Assembly: GCF_029510815.1 (NCBI RefSeq)
Contig: NZ_CP120360.1
Location: 2,232,001-2,296,000, forward strand
Source: Janibacter sp. DB-40
Lineage (GTDB): Bacteria > Actinomycetota > Actinomycetes > Actinomycetales > Dermatophilaceae
Reading direction: 5' to 3'
Length of the DNA stretch: 64,000 nt
Under the pieces are notes generated by a model. It worked only from the letters and a program-made list of their open reading frames with translations. It did not search any database and was not told the DNA's origin. This document shows positions 54,701 through 62,895 of this stretch, in pieces (within the stretch, counting starts at the first letter, position 1; each line of letters starts with the position of its first letter). A program made the position numbers and the translations under genes.

Positions 54701-56597
54701 CTGCGACCGCCGACTCGACGAGCTCGCGCAGCGTGTCGTGGTCGTGCGCCTCCCACACGGCCGGGTCGTCGACGCGCAGGCTGAAGTCGTAGATGCCCGC
54801 CGTGACCCCGTCCTCCCGGGTGAGCTCGTAGGGCTCCTCCTCGATGACCTGGACGCCCAGATCGCGGAAGATCGGCATGAGGTCGTCGAGGATCAGCTCC
54901 TCGATGCTGAAGATCTTGAACCGGCGGATCGCTGGGTCGTCCCCGCCACCGTGGCCGGGACGGGGGTTGTACAGGGCACAGGCGAAGGGGGTCCCCTGCT
55001 CCAGGCGCGCGAGGTTCTTCAGGTCGGCCAGCGCCTGGACGGCGTTGAAGTCCTCCTCGTAGTCGGCGGGGAAACCACCACGCCACGGGGAGATCAGCTG
55101 CTCGGCGTGCTCGTGGCCGACGAGATCCTCCGCCCTGCGTACGAGACGCTCCTCCCACGTGAGGACCGCTCCCGTGATGGCGTCGTCGACGTCGTCACGG
55201 GCCTCCCCCTCGGGCAGCCGGACTCCGTTGCTCCCCCGCAGGATGTAGTAGAGCCGGGCCATCGGCTCCTCGGAGACGTGCGCGGTGAAGGAGACCTCGT
55301 CCGCGCCCGTGGCCTCGCGCAGCTGTTCCTCGACCCGGTGCCGCACCGCGGTGGTGTACCGGTCCCGGGGCAGGTAGATCATCGCCGTGACGAACTGCCC
55401 ACCGGAGTCCAGCCGCAGGAAGGTCGCCGTGCGCATGCGGTGGACCATCTGCTGGATGCGGGTCACCACGCGCAGGAGGTGCTCGACGGGAGCCTGGAAG
55501 AGCTCGTCGCGGGGGAACGTCTCGAACAGGCGCCGGGCGAAACCTCCGGAGTGGCTGTTGTGCGACCACCCGGACCGGTCGAGGACCGCCTGCACCTTGT
55601 CGGCGATGAGCGGGATCGTCAGCACCGAGCTGGTGTAGGCCGTCGACGCGAAGAGGCCGGCGAGGCGCCGCTCCACCAGCCGTCCCTCGTCGTCGTGGAC
55701 CCGCACGGCGATGAGGTCGGGGTGGGTCACCCGGTGCACCGGCAGGACCGCCCGCGACTTGCCGATGGACAGGGCGGTCCCGGCCGCCACCTGCTCGTCG
55801 GGGCCACCGAGGGGCGTGATCGACTCGGCGGTGGAGTCGTCACGGAGCATCCCCAGTCCGCTGCCCGCGATCGGGGTGACCGTGACGGACCCGTCGGCAG
55901 CGACCTCGACCTCGTGGTCACGGGTGCCGATGAAGGTGAAGTGGTGGTTGACGAGCCAACGGAGGAACTCTGCGGCGGCCCGCTGTGACTCGCTCGACCC
56001 CGGCCCCCGGCCGGCCTCGAGATCGGCGGCCAGCTGCAGGGTCGCGTCCTGCATCGGCTGCCAGTCCTCCACGGCCATCGCGACGGCATCGAGGACCTCG
56101 CTGACCCGCTCCTCGACGAGCGCGTGGTCGCACCGGTCGGCCAGCTCGATGCGGATCCACGACTCCTCGACGTCGTCGGTCCCGGCACGTCCCTGCCCCG
56201 CGTCCACGTCGACGATCTCGACCAGCATCCCCTGCTCGTCACGACGCACGACGAGCTGCGGGTGCAGCAGCAGGGAGACCCCGATGCCCTCACGGGACAG
56301 CTCGCCGAGGACGGAGTCGACGAGGAAGGGCCGGTCGGCGGTGACGATGTGCAGGATGCCGTCGGCGGCGCGCACGATCGTCTCCTCGGGGCGACGCTGC
56401 CGGGCCACGTCCCTGTGGGCACGGGCCATGGCGACGAGCGCCTCGGCGCCCCTCCCCTGCAGCTCGGTGGTGTCGCCGTGTCTGAGGTAGCGCTCGACGA
56501 AAGCCGGGTCGACGTCGGCTGCGGTGGCGGCCTCGGCGAGTGCAGCGGGGTTCCCGAGCACGACCTCGGGAGCGGAAGTGGCAGGCAGCTGAGCCAT
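51777..56597 (-). CDS. gdh: NAD-specific glutamate dehydrogenase (large, 180 kDa class)
   Basis: A 1606-residue enzyme of the L_180 class that converts glutamate to 2-oxoglutarate and ammonium with NAD. The N-terminal half has ACT-like regulatory regions ([21 protein letters not shown]). The catalytic core is in the middle with [39 protein letters not shown] and the Rossmann part [18 protein letters not shown]. The C-terminal third is the helical domain. It is the largest gene here. The start [12 protein letters not shown] has GAGGA upstream; the 44-residue longer version reads low-complexity DNA. Large antisense frames exist and are rejected as composition effects. Confidence 0.95.
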   Translation of the reverse strand: [1606 protein letters not shown]

Positions 56598-56772
56598 GGA
56601 TGGGCGTCCTCGTTCTGCGTCTCGCGGGTGGTGTGGACGGCGTTGTCCTTGCGTCGAGGGTAGTACCAGCATGAGGTCCGTCACACGACGGCCCGCCGCC
56701 GTCATCGGTTCGCGACAACCTGTGGACACGGGGCCGCGACGCCGCCCCCGGCGTCGCTACGCTGGCCGGACC

Positions 56773-57057
56773 ATGCCCCCTTCGCACCCGCGCCCCGAGG
56801 ACGTCGCCGCTCTCGTCGACGCGCTCACGACCACCGGTGACCACTGCGCCGACGACGGCGACGGGCTCCTCGACCACATGGTCACCGTCGGGGACCACGC
56901 CACCCAGGCGGCCCTGGAGTCGACGGTCGACACCGCCGTCGACACCCTGCGCGAGCTCTCCGCCACCTGCCGTGAGCTGTCGCTGTCCCTGTCCACCGAC
57001 GCGGCGCCGACCCGTCCGACGAGCCGGGACGCCGCCCGCGCCCGGGAGGCACGATGA
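56773..57057 (+). CDS. small helical protein, possible WXG100-like partner
   Basis: A 94-residue protein that is almost all helix and has no Cys-rich or catalytic motif: RPEDVAALVDALTTTGDHCADD then DHATQAALESTVDTAVDTLREL then a Pro/Arg-rich tail. There is no W-x-G motif. It is translationally coupled by ATGA to the next gene, which does look like a WXG100 protein, and pairs of such small helical proteins are typical type VII substrates. So it may be the partner. No signal peptide. The family cannot be named. Confidence 0.55.
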   Translation: MPPSHPRPEDVAALVDALTTTGDHCADDGDGLLDHMVTVGDHATQAALESTVDTAVDTLRELSATCRELSLSLSTDAAPTRPTSRDAARAREAR

Positions 57058-57575
57058 CCACCCCCCTGCTCGGCGACCCCGCCTCGATGAGCGCCCTCGG
57101 CGCCTCCCTGAGACGTGCCGCTGTCCACCTGCGTGCTGACGGCGAGGACCTCTCGAGCGCCCTGGCCGAGGCCTCCCCGGGGTGGCGCGGCCCACGCTCG
57201 GTCCAGCTGCGCCGACGTACCTCGACCACGGCCGCACAGACCACTGCCGTCGCGGAGGCCCTCGACGCCGTCGGGCAGTCCCTCCAGACGGCCGCCACCG
57301 ACCTGTCGACGACGATCGCCCGCCTGCGTGAGCTCGAGGACGCCGCGGCCGCACTGGGGCTCGAGGTGCGCGAGGGTGCGGTGACGAAGGGGTGGGGCAT
57401 CACCGGAGTCGCGGACGCCGCGACGCTGCGCGACGAGGACGACCGGCGCGCGCGACTCCAGGAGCGGGTCCACCAGACCGTGACCACGCTGGGTCGACAC
57501 CGTGCCCGGCTGGCCACGGACCTCGCCCGGGGCCAGGAGCTGCTGGCACGGGCCTGCGACGAGCTGCGCGGGTGA
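57054..57575 (+). CDS. WXG100-like helical protein
   Basis: A 173-residue protein. The first 60 residues have the helix-turn-helix of WXG proteins with SPGWRGPRSVQ (W-x-G) near residue 40, preceded by SALGASLRRAAVHLRADGEDL and followed by a helix. A second helical part (ALGLEVREGAV onward) extends it beyond the classic 100 residues, ending in RLATDLARGQELLARACDELRG. No signal peptide. This resembles type VII secretion substrates with an extra helical domain. The EssC-like ATPase lies 9.5 kb upstream, so a functional link is possible but unproven. Confidence 0.6.
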   Translation: MTTPLLGDPASMSALGASLRRAAVHLRADGEDLSSALAEASPGWRGPRSVQLRRRTSTTAAQTTAVAEALDAVGQSLQTAATDLSTTIARLRELEDAAAALGLEVREGAVTKGWGITGVADAATLRDEDDRRARLQERVHQTVTTLGRHRARLATDLARGQELLARACDELRG

Positions 57576-57612
57576 CACGCCGCGGCCGGCCCGTCGGCGC
57601 TAGCGTGTCGCC

Positions 57613-58101
57613 ATGAAGATCTCGCGCACCGCCAGCCTGGACGCCGGCGTCGAGGACGTCTTCGCCGTCGTCGCCACGCACTCACACCAGCAGGCGAAGG
57701 TCGCGACCGAGCAGGGCAGCTCGAGCGCGACGCTCACCGACCTCGGCGGTGACCGTCTGGGGGTGCGCACCGAGCGGGAGCTGCCCACCCGCAGCATGCC
57801 CGCGGTCGTCTCGTCCCTCGTCGGTGACACCCTGAAGGTGACCGAGGAGCAGACGTGGCACCCCCTCCGCGCGGACGGCACGCGCACCGCCGATCTCGAG
57901 CTCCACGTCACCGGAGCACCGATCCGGATGCGTGGGACCGCGACCCTCACCCCCGCGGGCGGCGGCAGCCGTCTCGTCGTCGACGCCGACCTCACCTGCT
58001 CGGTGCCCCTGCTCGGCAGGAAGGTCGAGGCCGCGGCGAAGCCGACGATCGAGGAGTCCTTCGACAACGAGGTGCGGCTGCTCAGGGAGCGACTGCGCTG
58101 A
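57613..58101 (+). CDS. DUF2505 domain protein
   Basis: A 162-residue protein of the START/SRPBCC-like DUF2505 family. The first strand SRTASLDAGVEDVFAVVATHSH and later RMRGTATLTPAGGGSRLVVDADLTCSVP, then the C-terminal helix AAAKPTIEESFDNEVRLLRERL are typical. Such folds hold hydrophobic ligands; the family has no known function. Its 3' end overlaps the convergent 131-residue gene by 20 bases. Not obviously linked with its neighbours. Confidence 0.85.
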   Translation: MKISRTASLDAGVEDVFAVVATHSHQQAKVATEQGSSSATLTDLGGDRLGVRTERELPTRSMPAVVSSLVGDTLKVTEEQTWHPLRADGTRTADLELHVTGAPIRMRGTATLTPAGGGSRLVVDADLTCSVPLLGRKVEAAAKPTIEESFDNEVRLLRERLR

Positions 58102-58477
58102 CCAGCCCGTCGAGCTCGGTGACGTCGTACCAGAGGAGGTCGTCGTACCCGGCCCCGACGTCACCGCTGCCCTCCTCGACGTGGAAGGAGACCACTTCAC
58201 TCAGGGGCAGCGGGTCGTCCCCGTCGAGCAGCGCCCCGTCGCCGGCGTCCTCGCGCGTGCTCGTGTCCGCGGCCGCCACGACTCGCCGCCCACGGCCCAG
58301 GGCCCGCGCAGCGTCCAGGGCCTGGCACATGGCCTCGAACTCCAGGTCCTCCTCCTCGGCCCCGGGGTCGGCGACGCGCAGGGCACCGGTCACCCCGTGG
58401 GCCCGCCGCGCCGGCAGGCGGCCGGCGGCACGGATCTCGGCGAGTTCCTCCACGAGCAGGGGCAGGTAGACGCGCAT
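58082..58477 (-). CDS. DUF6912-like conserved protein
   Basis: A 131-residue protein starting MRVYLPLLVEELAEIRAAG, the typical opening of a short actinobacterial family (recalled as DUF6912). The middle ADPGAEEEDLEFEAMCQALDAARAL is acidic helical, followed by a strand VVAAADT and an acidic end DDLLWYDVTELDG. No catalytic motif is known. The ATG shares one base with the acyltransferase stop (TGATG), so it is co-translated with it. Confidence 0.7.
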   Translation of the reverse strand: MRVYLPLLVEELAEIRAAGRLPARRAHGVTGALRVADPGAEEEDLEFEAMCQALDAARALGRGRRVVAAADTSTREDAGDGALLDGDDPLPLSEVVSFHVEEGSGDVGAGYDDLLWYDVTELDGLVSAVAP

Positions 58478-59907
58478 CAGGAGGACCTGCGCGATCCGGG
58501 CGTCGAGCGCAGCTCGGCGATCGCGTCCTCGATGCACTGGGCCAGGAGACCGAGGTCGGCCAGGGCCTCCCGGTCACCGTTGAGCCCGAAGTAGACCTTG
58601 CCGTCGTAGGACGTCAGGCCGATGGCCAGGCCCTGCTCGCGGCCGAGGGGCATCACCGGGTAGGTCTCGCACAACCTGGACCCCTCGACGTAGAGTCCCT
58701 GCTGGGGACCGGGGACGTTGGTGATGACGAGGTTGAAGAGGCGACGCGACATGGCGCTGCCGAGGCGGGCGCCGAGGCTGTGGAGGGTCGGCGGCGCGAA
58801 GCCGCCGATCGAGACGAGCGACCCCGCGTCGACGCCCTCTGCGGAGGCCGACTCGATCTGCTGACGCATGGCGAAGGAGATCTGGTGCAGCCGCATCGAG
58901 GGGGCGTTCTCCCCGATCGGCAGGTCGATGAAGCAGGCGGTCATGGCCGCGTCTGTGAGGTGGTCACCGGAACCGTCCACGATGCTCACGGGCACCATGG
59001 CGCGGACCTTGGAGGTGCCGGTCACCGGCAGGCCCCGCGTCTGCATCCACGAGCGCAGGGCACCGGTGACGGTGGCGAGGATGACGTCGTTGATGGTCAC
59101 ATCGTCGACGTACCGGCCCCGGGTCAGGCGGCTGCGCACCGCGCGGTAGTCGTCGAGGTCGGTCTGCACCATCACGTAGCGGCGCGCAGCGCCGACGGGG
59201 GCGTTGAGCGGGGAGCTCGGCGCCGGTCGGGTACCCACCCGGGCCAGCGTGGAGACGACCCGACCGGTCGTCTCGACGGCCCGGCGGCCGGTGTCGGTGA
59301 CATCACCGAGGCCGGACCGCACGCCCTGGAGGACGCGTGCGGGGTTGATCACGGAACCGAGGACCGCGTCGGCGACCAGTCGCAGGTCGGAGGGCTCCGG
59401 GTGCGGCTCCCCGGCGCGCTTGTCGACCGGCACGGCGTCGGGGTCGACGATCAGGTGGGCGAGGTCGACCGCGTGGATGCCGTCGACCATCGCCTGGTGA
59501 GCCTTGGTGATGATGGCGAACGTCCCGTCGGCCATCCCCTCCACGAAGTACGCCTCCCACAGCGGTCGGTCCCGGTCGAGCGGACGCGCCATGATCCGGG
59601 CCACGAAGTCCTCGAGCTCGAGCCGTGAGCCCGGCGCGGGCAACGCCGACCGGCGCACGTGGTAGGTCAGGTCGAAGTGGACGTCGTCGACCCACACGGG
59701 GTTGTCCAACCGTGCGGGCACCTGGCGGATGCGCTGGCGGTACCGGGCGTGCCCCGCGATCCGGTCCCCGACCACGGCGATGAAGCGGTCGTAGTCGAAG
59801 CCCTCGGTGGGCGGCTGGAAGATCATGACGGAGCCGACGTGCATCGGGAGGGTCGGCTCCTCCACGTAGAGGAAGGCCGCGTCGAGGGCACCGAGTCTGT
59901 TCACCAC
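58477..59907 (-). CDS. WS/DGAT family acyltransferase (wax ester / triacylglycerol synthase-like)
   Basis: A 476-residue protein of the bifunctional wax ester synthase and diacylglycerol acyltransferase family. Conserved items are LGALDAAFLYVEEPTLPMHVG, DRPLWEAYFVEG, the active site region KAHQAMVDGIHAVDL (137-143) and the NVPGPQQGLYVEGSRL C-terminal block. In the usual HHxxxDG the second His, thought to be the base, is Gln (H137, Q138), so catalysis may differ or be lost. Mycobacteria carry a homologue (tgs3) in the same neighbourhood before Rv3235. Stored lipid synthesis is the inferred role. Confidence 0.85.
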   Translation of the reverse strand: MVNRLGALDAAFLYVEEPTLPMHVGSVMIFQPPTEGFDYDRFIAVVGDRIAGHARYRQRIRQVPARLDNPVWVDDVHFDLTYHVRRSALPAPGSRLELEDFVARIMARPLDRDRPLWEAYFVEGMADGTFAIITKAHQAMVDGIHAVDLAHLIVDPDAVPVDKRAGEPHPEPSDLRLVADAVLGSVINPARVLQGVRSGLGDVTDTGRRAVETTGRVVSTLARVGTRPAPSSPLNAPVGAARRYVMVQTDLDDYRAVRSRLTRGRYVDDVTINDVILATVTGALRSWMQTRGLPVTGTSKVRAMVPVSIVDGSGDHLTDAAMTACFIDLPIGENAPSMRLHQISFAMRQQIESASAEGVDAGSLVSIGGFAPPTLHSLGARLGSAMSRRLFNLVITNVPGPQQGLYVEGSRLCETYPVMPLGREQGLAIGLTSYDGKVYFGLNGDREALADLGLLAQCIEDAIAELRSTPGSRRSS

Positions 59908-59934
59908 GCCGTCATCGTGGCACGGACGAGCTGA

Positions 59935-61287
59935 TCAGGCACCCCCGTGTGACTGTGACGTCCCCTGCGCAGCACGCGCGCTGCGGGGTCGGCCGAACCA
60001 GCGTCGCGCGGGACGGCGCACAGGGGTGAGCCCGGTGAAGAGAGCGGCGAGCCGACCGATCGCCAGACGCAGCTCGCTCTCCGGCGCACACTCGACCAGC
60101 GTCCGTCCGGACAGCAGCGCGGCGTCGGCGGCAGCGGGGTCGTCGGGGAGGAAGGTCACCTCCTCGAGCCCGGCGAAACGCTCCAGGGACTCCGCGACAC
60201 GGCGTCGGGGATCGGGACCGACCGAGGAGGCGCGGACGCGGTTGACCACGGGCCGCGGCCGTGGCGAGGGCACCTGTCCCACGGCCTGGGCGGCCCGGAC
60301 CATCCGCTGCAGCCCGACCGGGTCGGCGGCCCCGACGAGGAGCAGCTCGTCGGCTTCCGCCAGGGCGGTCAGGGTCGTCGCATTGCGTCGCGGGGCGAGG
60401 GTGTCGTAGCTGAGCTCCTCGTCGTCCTCGATGTTGAACCCGCAGTCGAGGACGACGACGGCTGCCAGTGATCTCGCCAGGTCGATGATCTGCTCGATGG
60501 CGGCCGGGCGCACCTCGGTCCACCGGCTGGCGGTCGGGATGCCCGTGAGCACGCGGAACCGCGGAGCGACCTCCACGGCCAGCCGGGCCAGCGACGGCAG
60601 GTCCAGGGTCCCCAGCTCCGAGGCCCTGGCGGCGGCGGCCAGTCCGGGCGCCTCGTCGAGCACGCTGAGCAGCTGCGCCACCGAGGCGCCATAGGTGTCC
60701 AGATCGACGAGCAGGGTGGGCGTCCCGCTGGAGGCCACCTCACTGGCGAGGTTGACGGCCAGCGTGCTCCGGCCGGGAGCCCCCGTGGGCCCCCACACGG
60801 CCACGACGGTCCCCGGAGCCTCGTCCGGCAGGGTCGCGTCCGACTCGGACCCATCCCCCTCCGCCGGCGAAGGGGGATGCTCGTCGGAGAGCGGTTCGTC
60901 CGGGTCGAGCGTGAGTCCGGCGATCTCCGTCGTGGTGGTCTCCGTGGAGGTCAGCGCCTCGACCAGAGCCTCCCGCGGGCTGCCGAGGTGGATGTGCCTG
61001 GGGATCCCCAGCTGCCGCAGCCGGCGCTCCTCGTCCTCGCCACCGTCCCGGCTCGCCGCCACGACCCGCACGCCGTGGTCACCGAGGTGCCGCAGGGCGT
61101 CCCGGTCGAGGCCGCGCAGCTCGGCGGAGACGAGTGCGACGTCGCCGTGGCCCGCGGATGCTGCCGCCAGCAGGTCGGCCAGGTCGGCACAGCGTCGTCC
61201 CACACCGATGCCCGGGAGCCGGTCGACGATCTCGACCATGCGCCCTTCCCACGCGGGAGCGAGCGCGGTCAGGACGGTTGCGCTCAC
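59935..61287 (-). CDS. TadZ/CpaE-like ATPase for pilus localisation
   Basis: A 450-residue MinD/ParA-superfamily protein. An N-terminal receiver-like domain (ILDRLPGIGVGRRCADLADLLAAAS, VRVVAASRDGG) is followed by the ATPase with an atypical P-loop WGPTGAPGRSTLAVNLA, where Arg replaces Lys, and VVVLDCGFNIEDD and VNRVRASSVG later. TadZ proteins place the Tad machine at a pole and often have deviant P-loops. Its GTG start overlaps the SAF-domain gene stop (GTGA). The rest of the Tad operon is 17 kb away on the same strand, so the locus is split. Confidence 0.82.
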   Translation of the reverse strand: MSATVLTALAPAWEGRMVEIVDRLPGIGVGRRCADLADLLAAASAGHGDVALVSAELRGLDRDALRHLGDHGVRVVAASRDGGEDEERRLRQLGIPRHIHLGSPREALVEALTSTETTTTEIAGLTLDPDEPLSDEHPPSPAEGDGSESDATLPDEAPGTVVAVWGPTGAPGRSTLAVNLASEVASSGTPTLLVDLDTYGASVAQLLSVLDEAPGLAAAARASELGTLDLPSLARLAVEVAPRFRVLTGIPTASRWTEVRPAAIEQIIDLARSLAAVVVLDCGFNIEDDEELSYDTLAPRRNATTLTALAEADELLLVGAADPVGLQRMVRAAQAVGQVPSPRPRPVVNRVRASSVGPDPRRRVAESLERFAGLEEVTFLPDDPAAADAALLSGRTLVECAPESELRLAIGRLAALFTGLTPVRRPARRWFGRPRSARAAQGTSQSHGGA

Positions 61288-61952
61288 GCGTCGTCCTTCC
61301 GCTCGCTGCTGGACTCCAGGACCAGCTTGACGGGTGTGTCCTTCTGGTCGTACGAGAGGAGGTCGGCGACCTGGTCCTCGGGCACGACGATCACCGCGGA
61401 CGACCCGGAGCCGGAACCCATGACGCCGCGTGACGCCTCCGGCAGCGAGGACACGGTGGCCCTCTCGACGAGCGGCGTGTAGGTGATCGGCTCGTCCGAC
61501 GACTCGTCCTCGCCCGCCCTCTCCGGGACGTAGACCGTCACCCGGGAACCGACCGCGAGGTTGCTCAGGTAGATCGCATCGACCCGCACCGGGACCTCGC
61601 GGACCCGCTTGTCGGTCGGGTCGATGACGGCCGCCTTCGGGACGAGCTCACCCGGCTCCAGCAGCCGGTCCATGATGGCGCCGTTGGGGAGTCGGTCGTC
61701 GACCCTGAGGTAGTCCGGCGCCGACTCCCCCAGCTGGACGTCCACGCGCACGAAGTCCTCCTCGCTCACCGCGTGGCCGGGAGTGAGCGTGTGCTTGGCT
61801 GCCCACATGCCGACCCGCTCGTCCACGGCGCTGAAGGCGAGGGACCCGATGACGACGGCCAGCAGGACGAGGAGGACACCGACGACCAGCCGGGCGTCCT
61901 TCCACGAGGGTTTGACCAGACGACGGGCGGTTCGGGTGGGCAGGTCGCTCAC
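61284..61952 (-). CDS. SAF-domain protein, RcpC/CpaB-like pilus assembly factor
   Basis: A 222-residue exported or membrane-anchored protein. A single hydrophobic helix (LVVGVLLVLLAVVIGSLAFS) near residues 22-42 is followed by the SAF beta-clip domain: KHTLTPGHAVSEEDFVRVDVQ, RLLEPGELVPKAAV and IYLSNLAVGSRVTVYVPE. RcpC/CpaB members coat or process the pilus channel or bind peptidoglycan. GTG start with GGAC/AAGGA upstream. Co-translated with the TadZ-like gene by a GTGA overlap. 127 bases separate it from the divergent regulator. Confidence 0.82.
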   Translation of the reverse strand: MSDLPTRTARRLVKPSWKDARLVVGVLLVLLAVVIGSLAFSAVDERVGMWAAKHTLTPGHAVSEEDFVRVDVQLGESAPDYLRVDDRLPNGAIMDRLLEPGELVPKAAVIDPTDKRVREVPVRVDAIYLSNLAVGSRVTVYVPERAGEDESSDEPITYTPLVERATVSSLPEASRGVMGSGSGSSAVIVVPEDQVADLLSYDQKDTPVKLVLESSSERKDDA

Positions 61953-62079
61953 AGGAGTCCTTCGGGTCGGGGGCGAGCCATGCAGCATCATGCATCGCCG
62001 GCGGCTCGCGTGCCGGATGACTGTCCACAGGGCCTCCACGACGTGTCCGTGCGCACCGGCGCGATGGCAGACTGGGCGC

Positions 62080-62295
62080 ATGGCCCGCAAGTTCATTCCG
62101 CTGACCGAGGTCTCCGAGGTGCTCGGGGTCTCCGCCGCCCAGGCCTACGCCTTGGTGCGCAGCGGCGAGCTCCCGGCGATCAAGGTCGGAGGGCGCGGCC
62201 AGTGGCGGGTCGAGGTCGACGAGCTCGACGCCTACATCGAGAGGATGTACGCCCAGACCCGTGAGTTCGTGAGCAAGGACGGCGACCGCGGCTGA
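62080..62295 (+). CDS. excisionase-family (BldC/MerR-like) DNA-binding protein
   Basis: A 71-residue winged-helix protein of the HTH_17/excisionase family: MARKFIPLTEVSEVLGVSAA then QAYALVRSGELPAIKVGG and GQWRVEVDELDAYIERMY. The central R-x-G-E-L-P-A-I-K-V-G is the family hallmark. BldC of Streptomyces has the same fold and binds rows of short AT-rich repeats; such a row lies 600 bases away (see 62904-62953). It is widespread in actinobacteria, but the target has not been established to my knowledge. Start ATG at 62080 is the only sensible one. Confidence 0.88.
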   Translation: MARKFIPLTEVSEVLGVSAAQAYALVRSGELPAIKVGGRGQWRVEVDELDAYIERMYAQTREFVSKDGDRG

Positions 62296-62303
62296 CCGAC
62301 CCG

Positions 62304-62894
62304 TCAGGTCGAGGCGATCATCGCGACCGCGCCGAAGGGGATGACCCGGGTGCCGCGCACGTTCTCCGGCCGCCGCGGTGAGTCGATCGGGTGCTCGGCG
62401 AGGTCGAAGGCATCGGCCCCCACCGAGTCGATCGTGCCGTGCACGCTCCCCCCGTCCACGTCGCGCACGACGACGGCACGACGGTCCCGGCTGACGCCCC
62501 GCACGGCCGAGCCCAGGCCGAACCGCCGGGCGCGGGTGTCGTCCTGCGGCCGCCCGAGGCCGGAGACACCGAGCACCGAGGCCACCGGTACGAGCAGCTG
62601 ACGTCCACCCTCCTCGAGGAGGAGGATCCAGCCGTCGCCCGAGTCCTCGACCTGTCCCCGCACGACGGTGCCACCACGCAGTCGCACGGTCAGCGGCACG
62701 CCTCCGGCGCCGGCCACGCGCTCGCCGAGGGTGATCCGGGAGCGCTCGAGGCGAGTGCGCTCGGCGACCTCGGCATCCAGCTCGAGCCGGGACTGGGCAG
62801 CCGCCCGGGCCTCGAGGTCCTCGAAGAGTCGGTCCCAGCGCACGGGCCCCAATGTATCGGCCGAGCCCACCTCTTGCGCGACATCAGATGACAT
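62304..62894 (-). CDS. conserved protein of unknown function
   Basis: A 196-residue cytoplasmic protein. The first 70 residues form a helix (WDRLFEDLEARAAAQSRLELDAEVAERTRLERSRI broken here into parts) and the rest is beta-rich with VPLTVRLRGGTVVRGQVEDSGDGW and LLVPVASVLGVSGLGRP, a pattern like a small beta barrel (Sm-like or KOW-like). A second similar beta part is RRAVVVRDVDGGSVHGTIDSVG. No enzyme motif is seen. It converges on the excisionase-type gene and diverges from the LysM gene across the A-rich repeat array, which may control it. Function unknown. Confidence 0.68.
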   Translation of the reverse strand: MSSDVAQEVGSADTLGPVRWDRLFEDLEARAAAQSRLELDAEVAERTRLERSRITLGERVAGAGGVPLTVRLRGGTVVRGQVEDSGDGWILLLEEGGRQLLVPVASVLGVSGLGRPQDDTRARRFGLGSAVRGVSRDRRAVVVRDVDGGSVHGTIDSVGADAFDLAEHPIDSPRRPENVRGTRVIPFGAVAMIAST

Positions 62895-62895
62895 G

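Noticed and set aside
51738..55988. Open frame of 1416 codons on the plus strand opposite the glutamate dehydrogenase gene
   Set aside because: It mirrors the gdh codon frame in very GC-rich DNA and has no recognisable domain; the gdh product is complete and has clear motifs.
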